Assembly: GCA_025963725.1 (NCBI GenBank)
Contig: JAOQAE010000007.1
Span: 124,001 to 188,000, forward strand
DNA length: 64,000 bases
Reading direction: 5' to 3'
DNA from: Bacteroidota bacterium
GTDB lineage: Bacteria > Bacteroidota > Bacteroidia > 2-12-FULL-35-15
Shown one piece after another: positions 34,504 to 42,431 of this stretch; position 1 is the first letter of the stretch, and every line of letters begins with the position of its first letter. Under the pieces are notes generated by a model. It worked only from the letters and a program-made list of their open reading frames with translations. It did not search any database and was not told the origin of the DNA. Both the position numbers and the translations under genes were made by a program.

Positions 34504-34543
34504 ACCACCCCGACCCTCCTGAAAGGAGGGAGCTGATCCTGCG
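34504..34543 (-). repeat. Family A palindromic repeat, single unit
   Basis: ACCACCCCGACCCTCCTGAA followed by AGGAGGG and the side motif AGCTGATCCTGCGA. It equals the left unit of the composite at 34758, without a right-hand partner. Confidence 0.75.
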
Positions 34544-34636
34544 AATATTCAAAAGCAGAAATTCTGATTTAAAATTTCAGTTCCATCATTCACCGCGAAT
34601 CCACAAATGACAAAGTTTAACTAATACGTCATTTAC

Positions 34637-34742
34637 GAAGCCGCGCGTGGGGCCTGAAAGCCTGCGATGCCCTGTTGCCGGCGGAGAGGGATCAGGCTTT
34701 CTTGATTTTTTGTTTCTTTTTTATCAAGAAAAAAGAAAAGAA
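34637..34742. repeat. Family B repeat, copy 1
   Basis: About 106 bases: GAAGCCGCGCGTGGGGCCTG, AAAGCCTGCGATGCC, GGGATCAGGCTTTCTTG, then TTTCTTTTTTATCAAGAAAA. The inner parts can pair (GCCTGAAAGCC... with GGATCAGGC; TTTCTTTTTT with AAAAAAGAAA). Copy 2 at 54787-54898 shares over 85 percent of it by eye. Confidence 0.75.
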
Positions 34743-34757
34743 GAAAACTGCAGTATT

Positions 34758-34874
34758 ACCACCCCGACCCTCCTGAAAGGAGGGAGCTGATACTGCTAAA
34801 ATGGATCAGTTTATTTACTAAATGCTTCCGCCAGCAGGATGCATTCCCTCCTCCCAAGAGGGGACGGGGGTGGT
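34758..34874. repeat. Family A composite element
   Basis: It starts ACCACCCCGACCCTCC and ends GGACGGGGGTGGT, so the ends are inverted. Both halves carry a GGAGGG-type hairpin. The centre has the side motifs TGATACTGCTAAAATG and CAGCAGGATGCATT, as in the other composites. Confidence 0.78.
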
Positions 34875-34998
34875 GAACCACATAACACTTCGAAAATTAA
34901 TTTTAATCTCTATGGAATCCATTCTCCCCTCACGTCTTATCTGCAAAAACAGGCAAAAAGCGCTCGCCACAAAAAAATAACCATAAAAAAATCATACT

Positions 34999-35760
34999 AT
35001 GAAAACACTGAAAAAATTAGCAACCGCCGCATTATTAATGACAGGCAGCTGCATCATGGCTCAAAGCACCGGGGTGATCCGCGGAACGATCACAGATTCT
35101 GATGGCGCTCCCTTGTACGGAACCGTTATCAAGCTGATGGAAGATTCTACCTTTCTTACAGGCACCACCGCTGACTTTGACGGAAATTACATCATTAAGG
35201 ATATTACGCCGGGCAACTACAATATCCAGTTCGAAGCACTCGGAAAAGCGGCTCAGCGCATCGAAGGCGTTATTGTTGATCCGAGCCAGGTTGCGTATGT
35301 AAGCACAAAGCTGGCAGCCGCCACGTACACATTGAACACGGCAGAAGTGTTTACAAAAGCATTTGAACCCACTATTGTAAACCCGCTTTATACCACCATG
35401 ACGGCTATTCGCCTGGAGCAGATCCAGAAAATGCCGGTAACACCGGGCGATATTGTTTCTATCATCATAAATGTGACACCGGGTGTAATGCCTACCGACG
35501 ACGGAAAAGATCTTTATGTAAGAGGCTCACGGAGAGGCAGCACACAATACATCATCGATGGTAATAAAGTAATGGGAAGCGCGGAAGTTCCGGGCCTCGG
35601 GATAGCAGGAATGGAAGTGCTTACAGGTGGTGTGCCTGCAGAGTACGGAGATTGCACCGGCGGGATCGTGATCATCACCACGAAAGATTACAAGTGGGAG
35701 ATGCGCAGGAAAGCCATTCAGCGAAAGGCACGCGAAGAAGTCAAAAAGATCGGATCATAG
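34999..35760 (+). CDS. TonB-receptor plug-only protein with carboxypeptidase-like regulatory domain
   Basis: A 253-residue secreted protein. The signal peptide is residues 1-23. A CarboxypepD_reg-like domain spans about 25-105 (STGVIRGTITDSDGAPLYGTVI). A TonB-dependent receptor plug domain spans about 130-235 (PGDIVSIIINVTPGV, LYVRGSRRGSTQYIIDG, MEVLTGGVPAEYGDCTGGIVII). It then stops after a short basic tail instead of running into the 22-strand barrel of about 600 residues. The stop is followed at once by a terminator, so this is a designed end or an old deletion rather than a recent frameshift. No barrel remnant lies downstream. Role unknown. Confidence 0.85.
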   Translation: MKTLKKLATAALLMTGSCIMAQSTGVIRGTITDSDGAPLYGTVIKLMEDSTFLTGTTADFDGNYIIKDITPGNYNIQFEALGKAAQRIEGVIVDPSQVAYVSTKLAAATYTLNTAEVFTKAFEPTIVNPLYTTMTAIRLEQIQKMPVTPGDIVSIIINVTPGVMPTDDGKDLYVRGSRRGSTQYIIDGNKVMGSAEVPGLGIAGMEVLTGGVPAEYGDCTGGIVIITTKDYKWEMRRKAIQRKAREEVKKIGS

Positions 35761-35794
35761 AAAGCAAGCCCGCCTTATGCGGGCTTTTGCTTTT
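35761..35794. terminator. Bidirectional terminator between convergent genes
   Basis: AAGCCCGC-cttat-GCGGGCTT stem, extended by AAAGC/GCTTT arms, T-rich on both strands. It serves the plug-only gene and, in reverse, the beta-barrel gene whose 3' end (from 35775) overlaps it. Confidence 0.85.
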
Positions 35795-36410
35795 CCTTTA
35801 TGATAAACAGATTGAACCCAAGCCCGAATGTAATGCGAAGCTCCTGCAGCGAGATTGGGCCGGGTGCTTCCGACAAATGCTGCCCGTGCACATATCGTGT
35901 TTCAGCAAACAAATGTGCAAAGCGCTGGAAGTAATAATTAAAGCCAAACCCTACCGAAGCCAGGGGGCTTAAGCTTCCTTTGTAATTATACATTCTTTTT
36001 ACAGAAGGGTCTTCACTATAGCTTCCCGGGAAAGCATCGTAATAGCTGGATGTATACGCGATCCCCGGCTGCAAAATAAAATACGGATCGAAATGGTTGT
36101 TTGTATGAAAATGGAAAGCACCGCCCAGCATGATCGAAACATTATCCTTCAGGTGCATCGAATCTTCGGTCCAGCCATTGCTCCCAAGCAGATAATTGGC
36201 ATCGCCGCGGATGGAGATCATATTGTCCATGTAATATTCAAGATTGCCATTCAAATGCACATTCTTCAGGTTGTCCTTAATGATGTAACCCGAAACGATT
36301 GAGGCATCGGCACGTACAAGATGCTTGTGAATATATTGCCCGCTCTGCAGCTGGGCAAATAAAAATGAACCGAGACATAAGAGCGGGGTGACCAGGAAAT
36401 ATCTTAACAT
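35775..36410 (-). CDS. Small outer-membrane beta-barrel protein
   Basis: A 211-residue protein with a signal peptide (about 1-19, ending LFAQ). It has amphipathic, aromatic-rich strands throughout (GNLEYYMDNMISIRGDANYLLG, ASVGFGFNYYFQRFAHLFAETRYVHG, quoted in part), fitting an eight-stranded barrel of the OmpA/OmpW size class. I do not recognise a specific family. It lies 108 bases downstream of a second gene of similar size and type and may be co-transcribed with it. A hairpin repeat sits in that gap. Confidence 0.7.
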   Translation of the reverse strand: MLRYFLVTPLLCLGSFLFAQLQSGQYIHKHLVRADASIVSGYIIKDNLKNVHLNGNLEYYMDNMISIRGDANYLLGSNGWTEDSMHLKDNVSIMLGGAFHFHTNNHFDPYFILQPGIAYTSSYYDAFPGSYSEDPSVKRMYNYKGSLSPLASVGFGFNYYFQRFAHLFAETRYVHGQHLSEAPGPISLQELRITFGLGFNLFIIKEKQKPA

Positions 36411-36455
36411 GGCGTGGGGATTTTAAATGATTGATTTCTTTTGAACAGATTCCGT

Positions 36456-36478
36456 GTCCCCGGATCAGGTCCGGGGCC
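36456..36478. repeat. Short intergenic palindrome
   Basis: GTCCCCGGATCAGGTCCGGGG: an 8-bp CCCCGGA-type stem with no T-run, placed between the two small barrel genes. It resembles the interspersed palindromes elsewhere in this window, but no second copy is present here. Confidence 0.45.
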
Positions 36479-36518
36479 AGGCGGCGCGGAGTGCGAACCG
36501 CGGAGTGACTTTGAAAAA

Positions 36519-37172
36519 CTATGAAACAGTTTTTTTTCTTTTGTGATGCTGATCCCACATATCGAACAGCATTACATTCATGCTCAGGTTGATCAGCATG
36601 TGGCCTTCGATGCCGCGGATCGGCTCCTTGTGCAGCTCCACATATTTATGCCCTTCATAATCCAGCTCCACATGCGCATGCACATCATAGCCCAGGTGCA
36701 TCATGTACTGCGCGGTGAGCGAGAGGTCAACCCGGTCGGTGATGTTATAATGCGCACCGAGCCCGGCCTGCACCGCGCTGCTGAACTTATCCTTGTAAAC
36801 ACTGCTGTTGTTCAGCGAAACTTTTGTGTAATCAAAACAGTGGCCTGCAAGGATGTACGGCGTTAGCTTTCCTTTGGTGGTTTCGTAATTAAGAGGATAG
36901 GTAAGCACCGACCAGCCGATGTGCAGGTCCTCCCTTCTTGCAAGCCCCGCAATATCGGTGGTGATGTAATCTGCGAACCAGTCGGTGTTCACGCGGCTGA
37001 GCACACGGATGCGAAACTGCCCGCCATAGCCGAAGCCATTGGCGCCATCATCGCTGAAGGCGCTCAGGGTGTTTCTCACTCCTAGCTGGAAGTAACCGCT
37101 TTCTTTATCGAGGTGTTCTTGTGCTGTGCCCATGAATGGAATGAGCAGGAAGAGCAGGATGGATCTTTGCAT
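36519..37172 (-). CDS. Small outer-membrane beta-barrel protein, second of pair
   Basis: A 217-residue protein with a signal peptide ending GTAQ. Alternating strand pattern with many aromatic residues (YFQLGVRNTLSAF, YGGQFRIRVLSRVNTDWFADY, AVQAGLGAHYNITDRVDLSLTAQYM, quoted in part). The C-terminus is basic (HHKRKKTVS), unlike classical barrels that end in an aromatic residue. There are two His-containing stretches (DVHAHVELDYEGHKYVELH) of unknown meaning. No family recognised. Confidence 0.65.
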   Translation of the reverse strand: MQRSILLFLLIPFMGTAQEHLDKESGYFQLGVRNTLSAFSDDGANGFGYGGQFRIRVLSRVNTDWFADYITTDIAGLARREDLHIGWSVLTYPLNYETTKGKLTPYILAGHCFDYTKVSLNNSSVYKDKFSSAVQAGLGAHYNITDRVDLSLTAQYMMHLGYDVHAHVELDYEGHKYVELHKEPIRGIEGHMLINLSMNVMLFDMWDQHHKRKKTVS

Positions 37173-37262
37173 GGCTCAGGGGATTTAGTGTTTCTGTGTA
37201 TAGAACAGGAAAGGGTTAAAATTTATTGTGCGCGCATAGTAATTCAGGATATTTGTTCTCAC

Positions 37263-37367
37263 CGTCATTCCGGGCCACGACCCGGAATCTCTCTATAATT
37301 ATAATGTGAAGGGAATCTGCACACCGTAAGATTGCGTAGAGATCCCGTGTCGTGGCACGGGATGACG
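37263..37367. repeat. Family D composite element (two opposed palindromes)
   Basis: The left arm CGTCATTCCGGGCCACGACC continues to CGGAATCTCT. The right arm AGAGATCCCGTGTCGTGGCA continues to CGGGATGACG. The arms are near-perfect reverse complements, each with an internal palindrome, 45 bases apart. It lies upstream of ctaA and probably overlaps or precedes its promoter. Confidence 0.8.
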
Positions 37368-37424
37368 ATGGCGAAAGAAATAATATCATACACCAAAACA
37401 TTTAGTAATTTTACCGCATATCCA

Positions 37425-38384
37425 ATGCACATGAATTCAACTACCATTCAGCGTTTCATACGCCTTGCGCAGGTCACTTTAATTTTCGTTTATCTTGTTA
37501 TCATCGCCGGCTCGGTGGTGCGTGCCACGGGCTCGGGCATGGGCTGTCCGGATTGGCCGAAATGCTTCGGACACTGGGTGCCGCCTACGGATGTATCGCA
37601 GCTGCCTGAAAATTACAGGGATATCTACGCCGGCGAGCATCATGCGGTAGCGGAGTTCAATGCATTGAACACGTGGGTGGAGTATGGCAACAGGCTGTTT
37701 GGCGCTGTGCTCGGACTGCTCATCTTCATCCAGTTCATTCTCTCCTTTAAATTCAGGAAAGCCGACAAGCGCATTTTCACCTTATCATTTATCGAATTCA
37801 TTCTTATCGGCTTCCAGGGATGGCTTGGCGCAAAGGTGGTGAGCAGCAACCTTGCACCTGTGAAGATCACCACGCACATGGTTGTGGCGCTTATTATTTT
37901 AGCGATCGCCATCAGCATTATTCAGCGTGCTAAAAAATTAAACGGCGAACTGCGGGAGAACAGCGTTGACCCCTTAGTTAAAAAATTAAGCATCGCGGTG
38001 CTTGCCTTTACCATTGTGCAGATCATGCTCGGAACGCAGGTGAGGGAAGAAGTGGATGTGCTGCTAAAGAATTTTGATGCGGTATTCAGGGGCGAAGTGG
38101 TCGATCATTTAGGAATTGCCTTTAAGATCCACCGTACCTTCTCGCTTGCTTTAATGGCGGTCAACGGCTGGCTCATTATAAAGATCCTTAAAAGTAATGC
38201 AACGGACATCCTGAAAAACAAAGGGAAGCTGCTTGCAGCAACGCTTATCTGCGCTTTCGCGGCAGGAGTGATCCTTGGCTATTTTGCGCTGCCGCCGGCC
38301 TTTCAGCCGATCCATTTCCTATTGGCATGCATCGCATTCGGATTGCAGTATGTGATTATTTTGAGGGTGTGGAAACGGGGATAG
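37425..38384 (+). CDS. ctaA: Heme A synthase, COX15/CtaA family
   Basis: A 319-residue membrane protein with about eight helices in two four-helix bundles. ATG 37425 is taken (37431 is equally possible); the upstream frame runs into the family D repeat. Conserved features: VVRATGSGMGCPDWPKCFG with the cysteine pair in the first loop, a following EYGNRLFGAVLG, ITTHMVVALIILA and KIHRTFSLALMAVNG with heme-ligand histidines. It converts heme O to heme A for cytochrome oxidase at the inner membrane. It is convergent with gldD, and the last 29 bases overlap. Confidence 0.93.
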   Translation: MHMNSTTIQRFIRLAQVTLIFVYLVIIAGSVVRATGSGMGCPDWPKCFGHWVPPTDVSQLPENYRDIYAGEHHAVAEFNALNTWVEYGNRLFGAVLGLLIFIQFILSFKFRKADKRIFTLSFIEFILIGFQGWLGAKVVSSNLAPVKITTHMVVALIILAIAISIIQRAKKLNGELRENSVDPLVKKLSIAVLAFTIVQIMLGTQVREEVDVLLKNFDAVFRGEVVDHLGIAFKIHRTFSLALMAVNGWLIIKILKSNATDILKNKGKLLAATLICAFAAGVILGYFALPPAFQPIHFLLACIAFGLQYVIILRVWKRG

Positions 38385-39009
38385 CAGCATCCTTCCATTC
38401 GAATGTTTCTATCATGCGGTGAATATCCTTCCGGATAAATTCCAATACCGGCCTGATCGAATCCGTATTCGGAACGGCATTGAAGTACAAGGCGCCGCGC
38501 AGGAAATGTTTGGTGCTGTCGGTCAGGAAGAACTGGATGGATGAAGCCGCATTGCCATTGATCTCATAGATCAGTCCGTATACATTTTTCGATTTTTTAC
38601 TCACCTGCTCCTCCTCTATTCCCGAAGCCTTGATCTGGTGCTTGGATGCAAGCGTGTAAGTGTCTTCGAGGTAATCATTGAGGTTGCCGTTCACCTGCTT
38701 GTAACTCAGGTGAACTATTGCGTTCAGCGAAGGGAAATTAAGGTTAAGCCAGCATGGCTCCGCACCGGGATGCGTATCCTTTCCCATTTGTGAATACACC
38801 GGGATCTCAAATTTAAAAGGACATACCGAATCGTAGGTAACGTATTTCTTCTCGGGAAAGCTCAGGCGGTAATAAGCATGCGGCTTCGGTACAATGGCAT
38901 TGTCGTCGTCATCGCCGCAGGAGCTGATGCAAAACGCAACAAGAAGCACTCCGAGCAGAGAGCATACAGTATAAGCGATCTTATTTGTTTTATGTTCCAT
39001 ACTTTTCAA
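38356..39009 (-). CDS. gldD: Gliding motility lipoprotein GldD
   Basis: A 217-residue lipoprotein. The membrane helix is followed by the lipobox CISSC with an acidic DDDD after the Cys. The GldD hallmarks are present: KPHAYYRLSFPEKKY, CWLNLNFPSLNAIVHLSY, and the C-terminal TDSTKHFLRGALYFNAVPNTDS. GldD is needed for gliding and T9SS function in Flavobacterium; its exact role is unknown. A start at 39000 (MEHKTNK) is also possible. It is downstream of gldE, the usual order. The 87-base gap between them is a strong purine/pyrimidine-biased tract. Confidence 0.92.
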   Translation of the reverse strand: MKSMEHKTNKIAYTVCSLLGVLLVAFCISSCGDDDDNAIVPKPHAYYRLSFPEKKYVTYDSVCPFKFEIPVYSQMGKDTHPGAEPCWLNLNFPSLNAIVHLSYKQVNGNLNDYLEDTYTLASKHQIKASGIEEEQVSKKSKNVYGLIYEINGNAASSIQFFLTDSTKHFLRGALYFNAVPNTDSIRPVLEFIRKDIHRMIETFEWKDAAIPVSTPSK

Positions 39010-39017
39010 ATACTAAA

Positions 39018-39093
39018 TTTCTTCCACCTCTTTCTCCCTTCTCCCTTCTCCCTTCTCCAACCTCCTTCCTCCTCCCTCCAACCTCCACTCTCC
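39018..39093 (-). other. Homopurine/homopyrimidine-biased tract between gldE and gldD
   Basis: About 76 bases that are nearly all C/T on the plus strand (a few A), including three tandem CCCTTCT units, and nearly all G/A on the coding strand. The mRNA between gldE stop and gldD start would therefore read mostly GGAGAAGGGAG-type sequence. Confidence 0.7.
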
Positions 39094-39096
39094 TAA

Positions 39097-40449
39097 CTAA
39101 TCCTCGTCCTCTTCAATGCGTACGATCGTCACCTTCACCCGTTTGATCTTCCTGTTGTCTGCAGCTTCGATCGTGAACGTGAGGTTCTCAAACTTTATCC
39201 GTTCTCCCTTCTTGGGGATGCGCTCTTCCAATTCAAGGATCAATCCGCCCAGCGTATCCGCTTCTCCTTTCGCATCTTCAAAAACTTCACCGTCTATCTC
39301 GAGGATGCGGTACACATCATTGAGATGCGCCTTTCCTTCGAACACATAATTATTATCATCCAGCTTCGAGTACACAAGGTCATCATCATCAAACTCATCG
39401 TTGATCTCGCCCACGATCTCCTCTATCACGTCCTCCAGCGTAACAATGCCCGAAGTTCCGCCATATTCATCCACAACAACGGCAAGGTGGATCTTTTTGT
39501 ACTGGAACTCGCGCAGCAGGTCGTCGATCTTTTTATTCTCGGGGACAAAAAACGGCGGACGGATAATTCCCTGCCAGTTGAAGTCATTGCCTTCATCGAG
39601 GTACGGCAACAAATCTTTTGTATAGAGCACCCCGGCAATATGGTCAATCGTTTCCTTGTAGATAGGAACGCGGGAAAAGCCGTAATGCGTGATGTTCTCC
39701 AATAATTTTTTAAAACCCAGATCATGCTCGAAGGCCGTTACATCCATACGCGATTTCATGATCTGCTTCACATCGGTATTCCCGAATTTTACAATGCCCT
39801 GGAGGATCTTGTGATCTTCCTCGGGAATGTCCTCGTCGGAGGTAAGCTCCAGCGCCTGCGATAATTCATCTACCGAAATGTTATGGCTCTTGGGCTTCAC
39901 GATCTTGTCCATAAGCGAAGTGGACATCACCAGTACAGAGCTGATCGGGTAAAAGATCTTTTGCAGCGTTTGCACGAACAGCAGCAGCGTACGGGATGTC
40001 TTGAGCGGGTTCTGAGTAGCATAGATCTTCGGGATCACCTCACCGATCAGCAAGATGAGAAAGGTTACCGCCACTACCTGGATAATAAAGCCAAGCAGGG
40101 GATTGGTGGTAAAATCGAACAGCTCATCAAATACGTAGGTGGAAAGAATAACAATGGCGATGTTGATGAAGTTGATGCTGATGAGCAGTGTGGCCAGCAG
40201 GCGTTTCGGGGTATTGATAAGGAGAAGGATCTTATCGTCGCGCTTTGCATCGGATTCCTTCAGCTCTTCCATATCCACCGGCGAAAGGGAAAAGAAAGCC
40301 GATTCGGCAGCCGATACGAGCGATACGAACACCAGCAATACAAGCATGGAAAGAATGGAAACGGCAACGCTTATACTAAACGATTTAACAACAACACCCA
40401 AAATGGGGACAAAAGGAATGTGCAGAAGTAATGTACCCGGGAGGCCCAA
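39097..40449 (-). CDS. gldE: Gliding motility-associated protein GldE (CNNM/CorC-like)
   Basis: A 450-residue membrane protein. A DUF21/CNNM transmembrane domain spans about 20-205 (LVFVSLVSAAESAFFSLSPVDMEELK near its start), two CBS domains about 220-350 (MDVTAFE, YGFSRVPIYKETIDHIAGVLYTKDLLPYL) and a CorC_HlyC domain about 360-445 (DNNYVFEGKAHLNDVYRILE). It is related to magnesium/cobalt efflux proteins; GldE is named from the gliding locus and partly overlaps GldD in function. It is part of the mutY-ssb-gldE-gldD unit. Confidence 0.92.
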   Translation of the reverse strand: MGLPGTLLLHIPFVPILGVVVKSFSISVAVSILSMLVLLVFVSLVSAAESAFFSLSPVDMEELKESDAKRDDKILLLINTPKRLLATLLISINFINIAIVILSTYVFDELFDFTTNPLLGFIIQVVAVTFLILLIGEVIPKIYATQNPLKTSRTLLLFVQTLQKIFYPISSVLVMSTSLMDKIVKPKSHNISVDELSQALELTSDEDIPEEDHKILQGIVKFGNTDVKQIMKSRMDVTAFEHDLGFKKLLENITHYGFSRVPIYKETIDHIAGVLYTKDLLPYLDEGNDFNWQGIIRPPFFVPENKKIDDLLREFQYKKIHLAVVVDEYGGTSGIVTLEDVIEEIVGEINDEFDDDDLVYSKLDDNNYVFEGKAHLNDVYRILEIDGEVFEDAKGEADTLGGLILELEERIPKKGERIKFENLTFTIEAADNRKIKRVKVTIVRIEEDED

Positions 40450-40524
40450 TGAAAATAGTTTTAGTTAAACAAAAGTATCAAGGTTGTAAAGGTATGAATT
40501 ACAATCAAACTTCAAATGATGGGC

Positions 40525-40926
40525 TTAGAAAGGGAGGTCGTCGCCCGTTTTCGGAAGCTGCGGATTGTGCCCTTCGTTACCCTGCTGATTATTTTCTTTC
40601 TTGCTGAGGATGGTAAACGTATCGGCAACGATCTCCGTGGTATATCGCTTGTGTCCGTCTTTGTCGTCCCAGGAGCGGGTCCTGAGCTTGCCTTCGAGAT
40701 AAATGGTCATTCCTTTTTTAAGGTACTTTTCAGCCACTTCCGCAAGCCCGCGCCACACTACTATATTATGCCATTCCGTTTGCTCGGTGCGGTTCCCGCT
40801 TTTATCCTTGTATGCTTCCGTGGTTGCCAGTGTGAAATTAGCCACCGAAGCGCCGCCTTCCAAATGGCGCACTTCAGGATCCTTACCAAGATTACCAACG
40901 AGTATTACTTTATTTACGCCTGCCAT
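40525..40926 (-). CDS. ssb: Single-stranded DNA-binding protein
   Basis: A 133-residue SSB. An OB fold spans 1-105 ([43 protein letters not shown]). A short Gln/Asn/Gly linker and the acidic tip GDDLPF follow, the site that recruits repair and replication proteins. It binds single-stranded DNA as a tetramer. It is preceded by its own promoter, so it need not depend on mutY transcription. Confidence 0.96.
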   Translation of the reverse strand: MAGVNKVILVGNLGKDPEVRHLEGGASVANFTLATTEAYKDKSGNRTEQTEWHNIVVWRGLAEVAEKYLKKGMTIYLEGKLRTRSWDDKDGHKRYTTEIVADTFTILSKKENNQQGNEGHNPQLPKTGDDLPF

Positions 40927-40946
40927 AATTTATTTTTTTATGCTAA

Positions 40947-40976
40947 CAAAGATAAGGATTGAGAATTTGAAATCAA
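40947..40976 (-). promoter_or_regulatory. Bacteroidota-type promoter for ssb
   Basis: On the minus strand TTG (40976-40974), a 19-base spacer and TATCTTTG (40954-40947), 20 bases before the ssb start. This is a perfect fit to TTG-N17-23-TAnnTTTG. Confidence 0.75.
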
Positions 40977-41062
40977 ATGATTGATGATGATGCCGGGATT
41001 TTGTTTTGAAAGCCACAAATTCACTGATTTAAAAATGAATTCTTGTTTTAGGCGATCGGGCC

Positions 41063-41169
41063 GTCAGTTCGAGTACCTTCCGGTTTCGGGAAGGTGTACC
41101 CGGAACGAATCGAGGCATCCCACAACACACTTCTCGATACGCTTCACTCCGTTACGCACTCGAAGTGAC
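41063..41169. repeat. Family E composite element (inverted ends)
   Basis: It begins GTCAGTTCGAGT and ends ACTCGAAGTGAC, which are inverted copies with one mismatch. Inside are a CTTCCGGTTTCGGGAAG hairpin and TTCTCGATACGCTTCACTCC. About 107 bases in the 305-base gap between mutY and ssb. The rest of that gap has no recognisable feature except the ssb promoter. Confidence 0.7.
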
Positions 41170-41231
41170 ACTAGCATCCGTTTATCGTAATGATCCACAA
41201 ACAATTTCAAAAAAATCAGTGAATCCGTGGC

Positions 41232-42290
41232 CTATTTTTCCTTTTCCTCAAGATAATTCTCGATCAGCCGCGGAACAGCATACTTGTGAATATCCTTTTG
41301 CTTAATGATGATGGCCGGTGCGGAAACCACCTTTTCCAGCCCCTGCCTGCATTCCACCTCCCAGAAGCGTGCGTAGATCTTCTGGTGGCTGAGGACATGC
41401 TTGTACGGGGCTGATACCGAGCGGATCACATGGCTGTTCTTCCCGATCAGCTTTTTCCATTCGCCGGAAGCGAGAAAATCCTCTTCGTTCACTTCGACGG
41501 GCGTTTCTATCAAAGGAAAATCGTAGAGGTTGGTCCAGATGTCCTTTTCCACGCGCTTATTAATAACGGTATGCTCACTGCTTTTCAGCACGATGTAATT
41601 AAAAAAGCGGTCGCGCACCTTGACCTTCTTCGCTTTCACAGGAAGCTCCTGCACTTTTTTCTTTGCGAAGGCATAACAGTGGGTATTCATCGGACATACG
41701 GCACAATCTGGATTCACCGGCCGGCACTGCATGGCGCCGAACTCCATCACCGCCTGGTTGTGAGTTCCGGGCTCCTTTTTATCAAGCAGGCCATTGGCCA
41801 GCTGCTGGAATTCCTTCTTCCCCTGTGTGCTGTCGATCGGGGTTTCAATTCCGAAGATGCGCGACAAAACGCGGTACACATTTCCATCCACAACAGCATA
41901 AGGCTTATTGAAAGCAAAGGATGCGATAGCGGCGGCAGTATACTCTCCCACACCTTTCAGCGAGCGGATGTCATCATACTCTGAAGGGAACCGGCCTTTG
42001 AAATTCTCATGCACCATTTTCGCGGCCGTATGAAGGTTGCGGGCACGGGAATAATAGCCGAGCCCCTGCCAGAGCTTCATCACCTTTTCATTATCGGCTT
42101 TGGCAAGCTTGCTCACCGTAGGAAATTCGTTTGCAAATTTTAAGTAATACGCCATTCCCTGGTCGACCCGCGTTTGCTGCAGAATCACCTCCGAAAGCCA
42201 GATCAGGTAGGCATCTTTGGTTGCACGCCATGGCAGGTCGCGCCTGTGCTGCGAATACCAGCGTGTGAGTATGCCTGAAAAGTGCTTCAT
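41232..42290 (-). CDS. mutY: A/G-specific adenine glycosylase MutY
   Basis: A 352-residue DNA repair glycosylase. The helix-hairpin-helix (LKGVGEYTAAAIASFAF) is followed by the catalytic Asp in AVVDGNVYRVLSRIFG. The four iron-sulfur ligands are in CRPVNPDCAVCPMNTHC. A C-terminal NUDIX-like domain (about 225-345) recognises 8-oxoguanine. It removes adenine mispaired with 8-oxoG or G. It is divergent from the HU gene, the usual arrangement in this phylum. Confidence 0.97.
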   Translation of the reverse strand: MKHFSGILTRWYSQHRRDLPWRATKDAYLIWLSEVILQQTRVDQGMAYYLKFANEFPTVSKLAKADNEKVMKLWQGLGYYSRARNLHTAAKMVHENFKGRFPSEYDDIRSLKGVGEYTAAAIASFAFNKPYAVVDGNVYRVLSRIFGIETPIDSTQGKKEFQQLANGLLDKKEPGTHNQAVMEFGAMQCRPVNPDCAVCPMNTHCYAFAKKKVQELPVKAKKVKVRDRFFNYIVLKSSEHTVINKRVEKDIWTNLYDFPLIETPVEVNEEDFLASGEWKKLIGKNSHVIRSVSAPYKHVLSHQKIYARFWEVECRQGLEKVVSAPAIIIKQKDIHKYAVPRLIENYLEEKEK

Positions 42291-42344
42291 TGAACGGAAG
42301 TGGAAGTTTTTATTAAGAACGGGGCAAAATTACGATTTTAATTT

Positions 42345-42372
42345 TTGTATATAGATTTAAATCCTATCTTTG
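42345..42372 (+). promoter_or_regulatory. Bacteroidota-type promoter for the HU gene
   Basis: TTG at 42345-42347, a 17-base spacer and TATCTTTG at 42365-42372. The start codon is 59 bases downstream. Confidence 0.75.
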
Positions 42373-42431
42373 CAACCCCAAATTTAATTTTTATTGAATT
42401 AATTGTTTGATTATAAATAGATTATAGACGC

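Larger units (their letters stand above)
34334..34998. other. Repeat-filled intergenic region between the sigma factor and plug-protein genes
   Basis: 665 bases with no supportable gene. It holds a single family A unit (34504-34543), one family B element (34637-34742) and one complete family A composite (34758-34874). Open frames across it are read from these repeats and are not genes. Promoters for the two divergent genes should be here, but no perfect TTG/TAnnTTTG pair was found. Confidence 0.7.

Noticed and set aside
34839-35102. Open frame of 87 codons upstream of the plug-only gene
   Set aside because: It begins inside a family A right arm and overlaps the true gene start at 34999 in another frame.
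38356-38384. 29-base overlap of convergent ctaA and gldD as a possible frameshift
   Set aside because: Both proteins have family-typical C-terminal ends; short convergent overlaps are ordinary.
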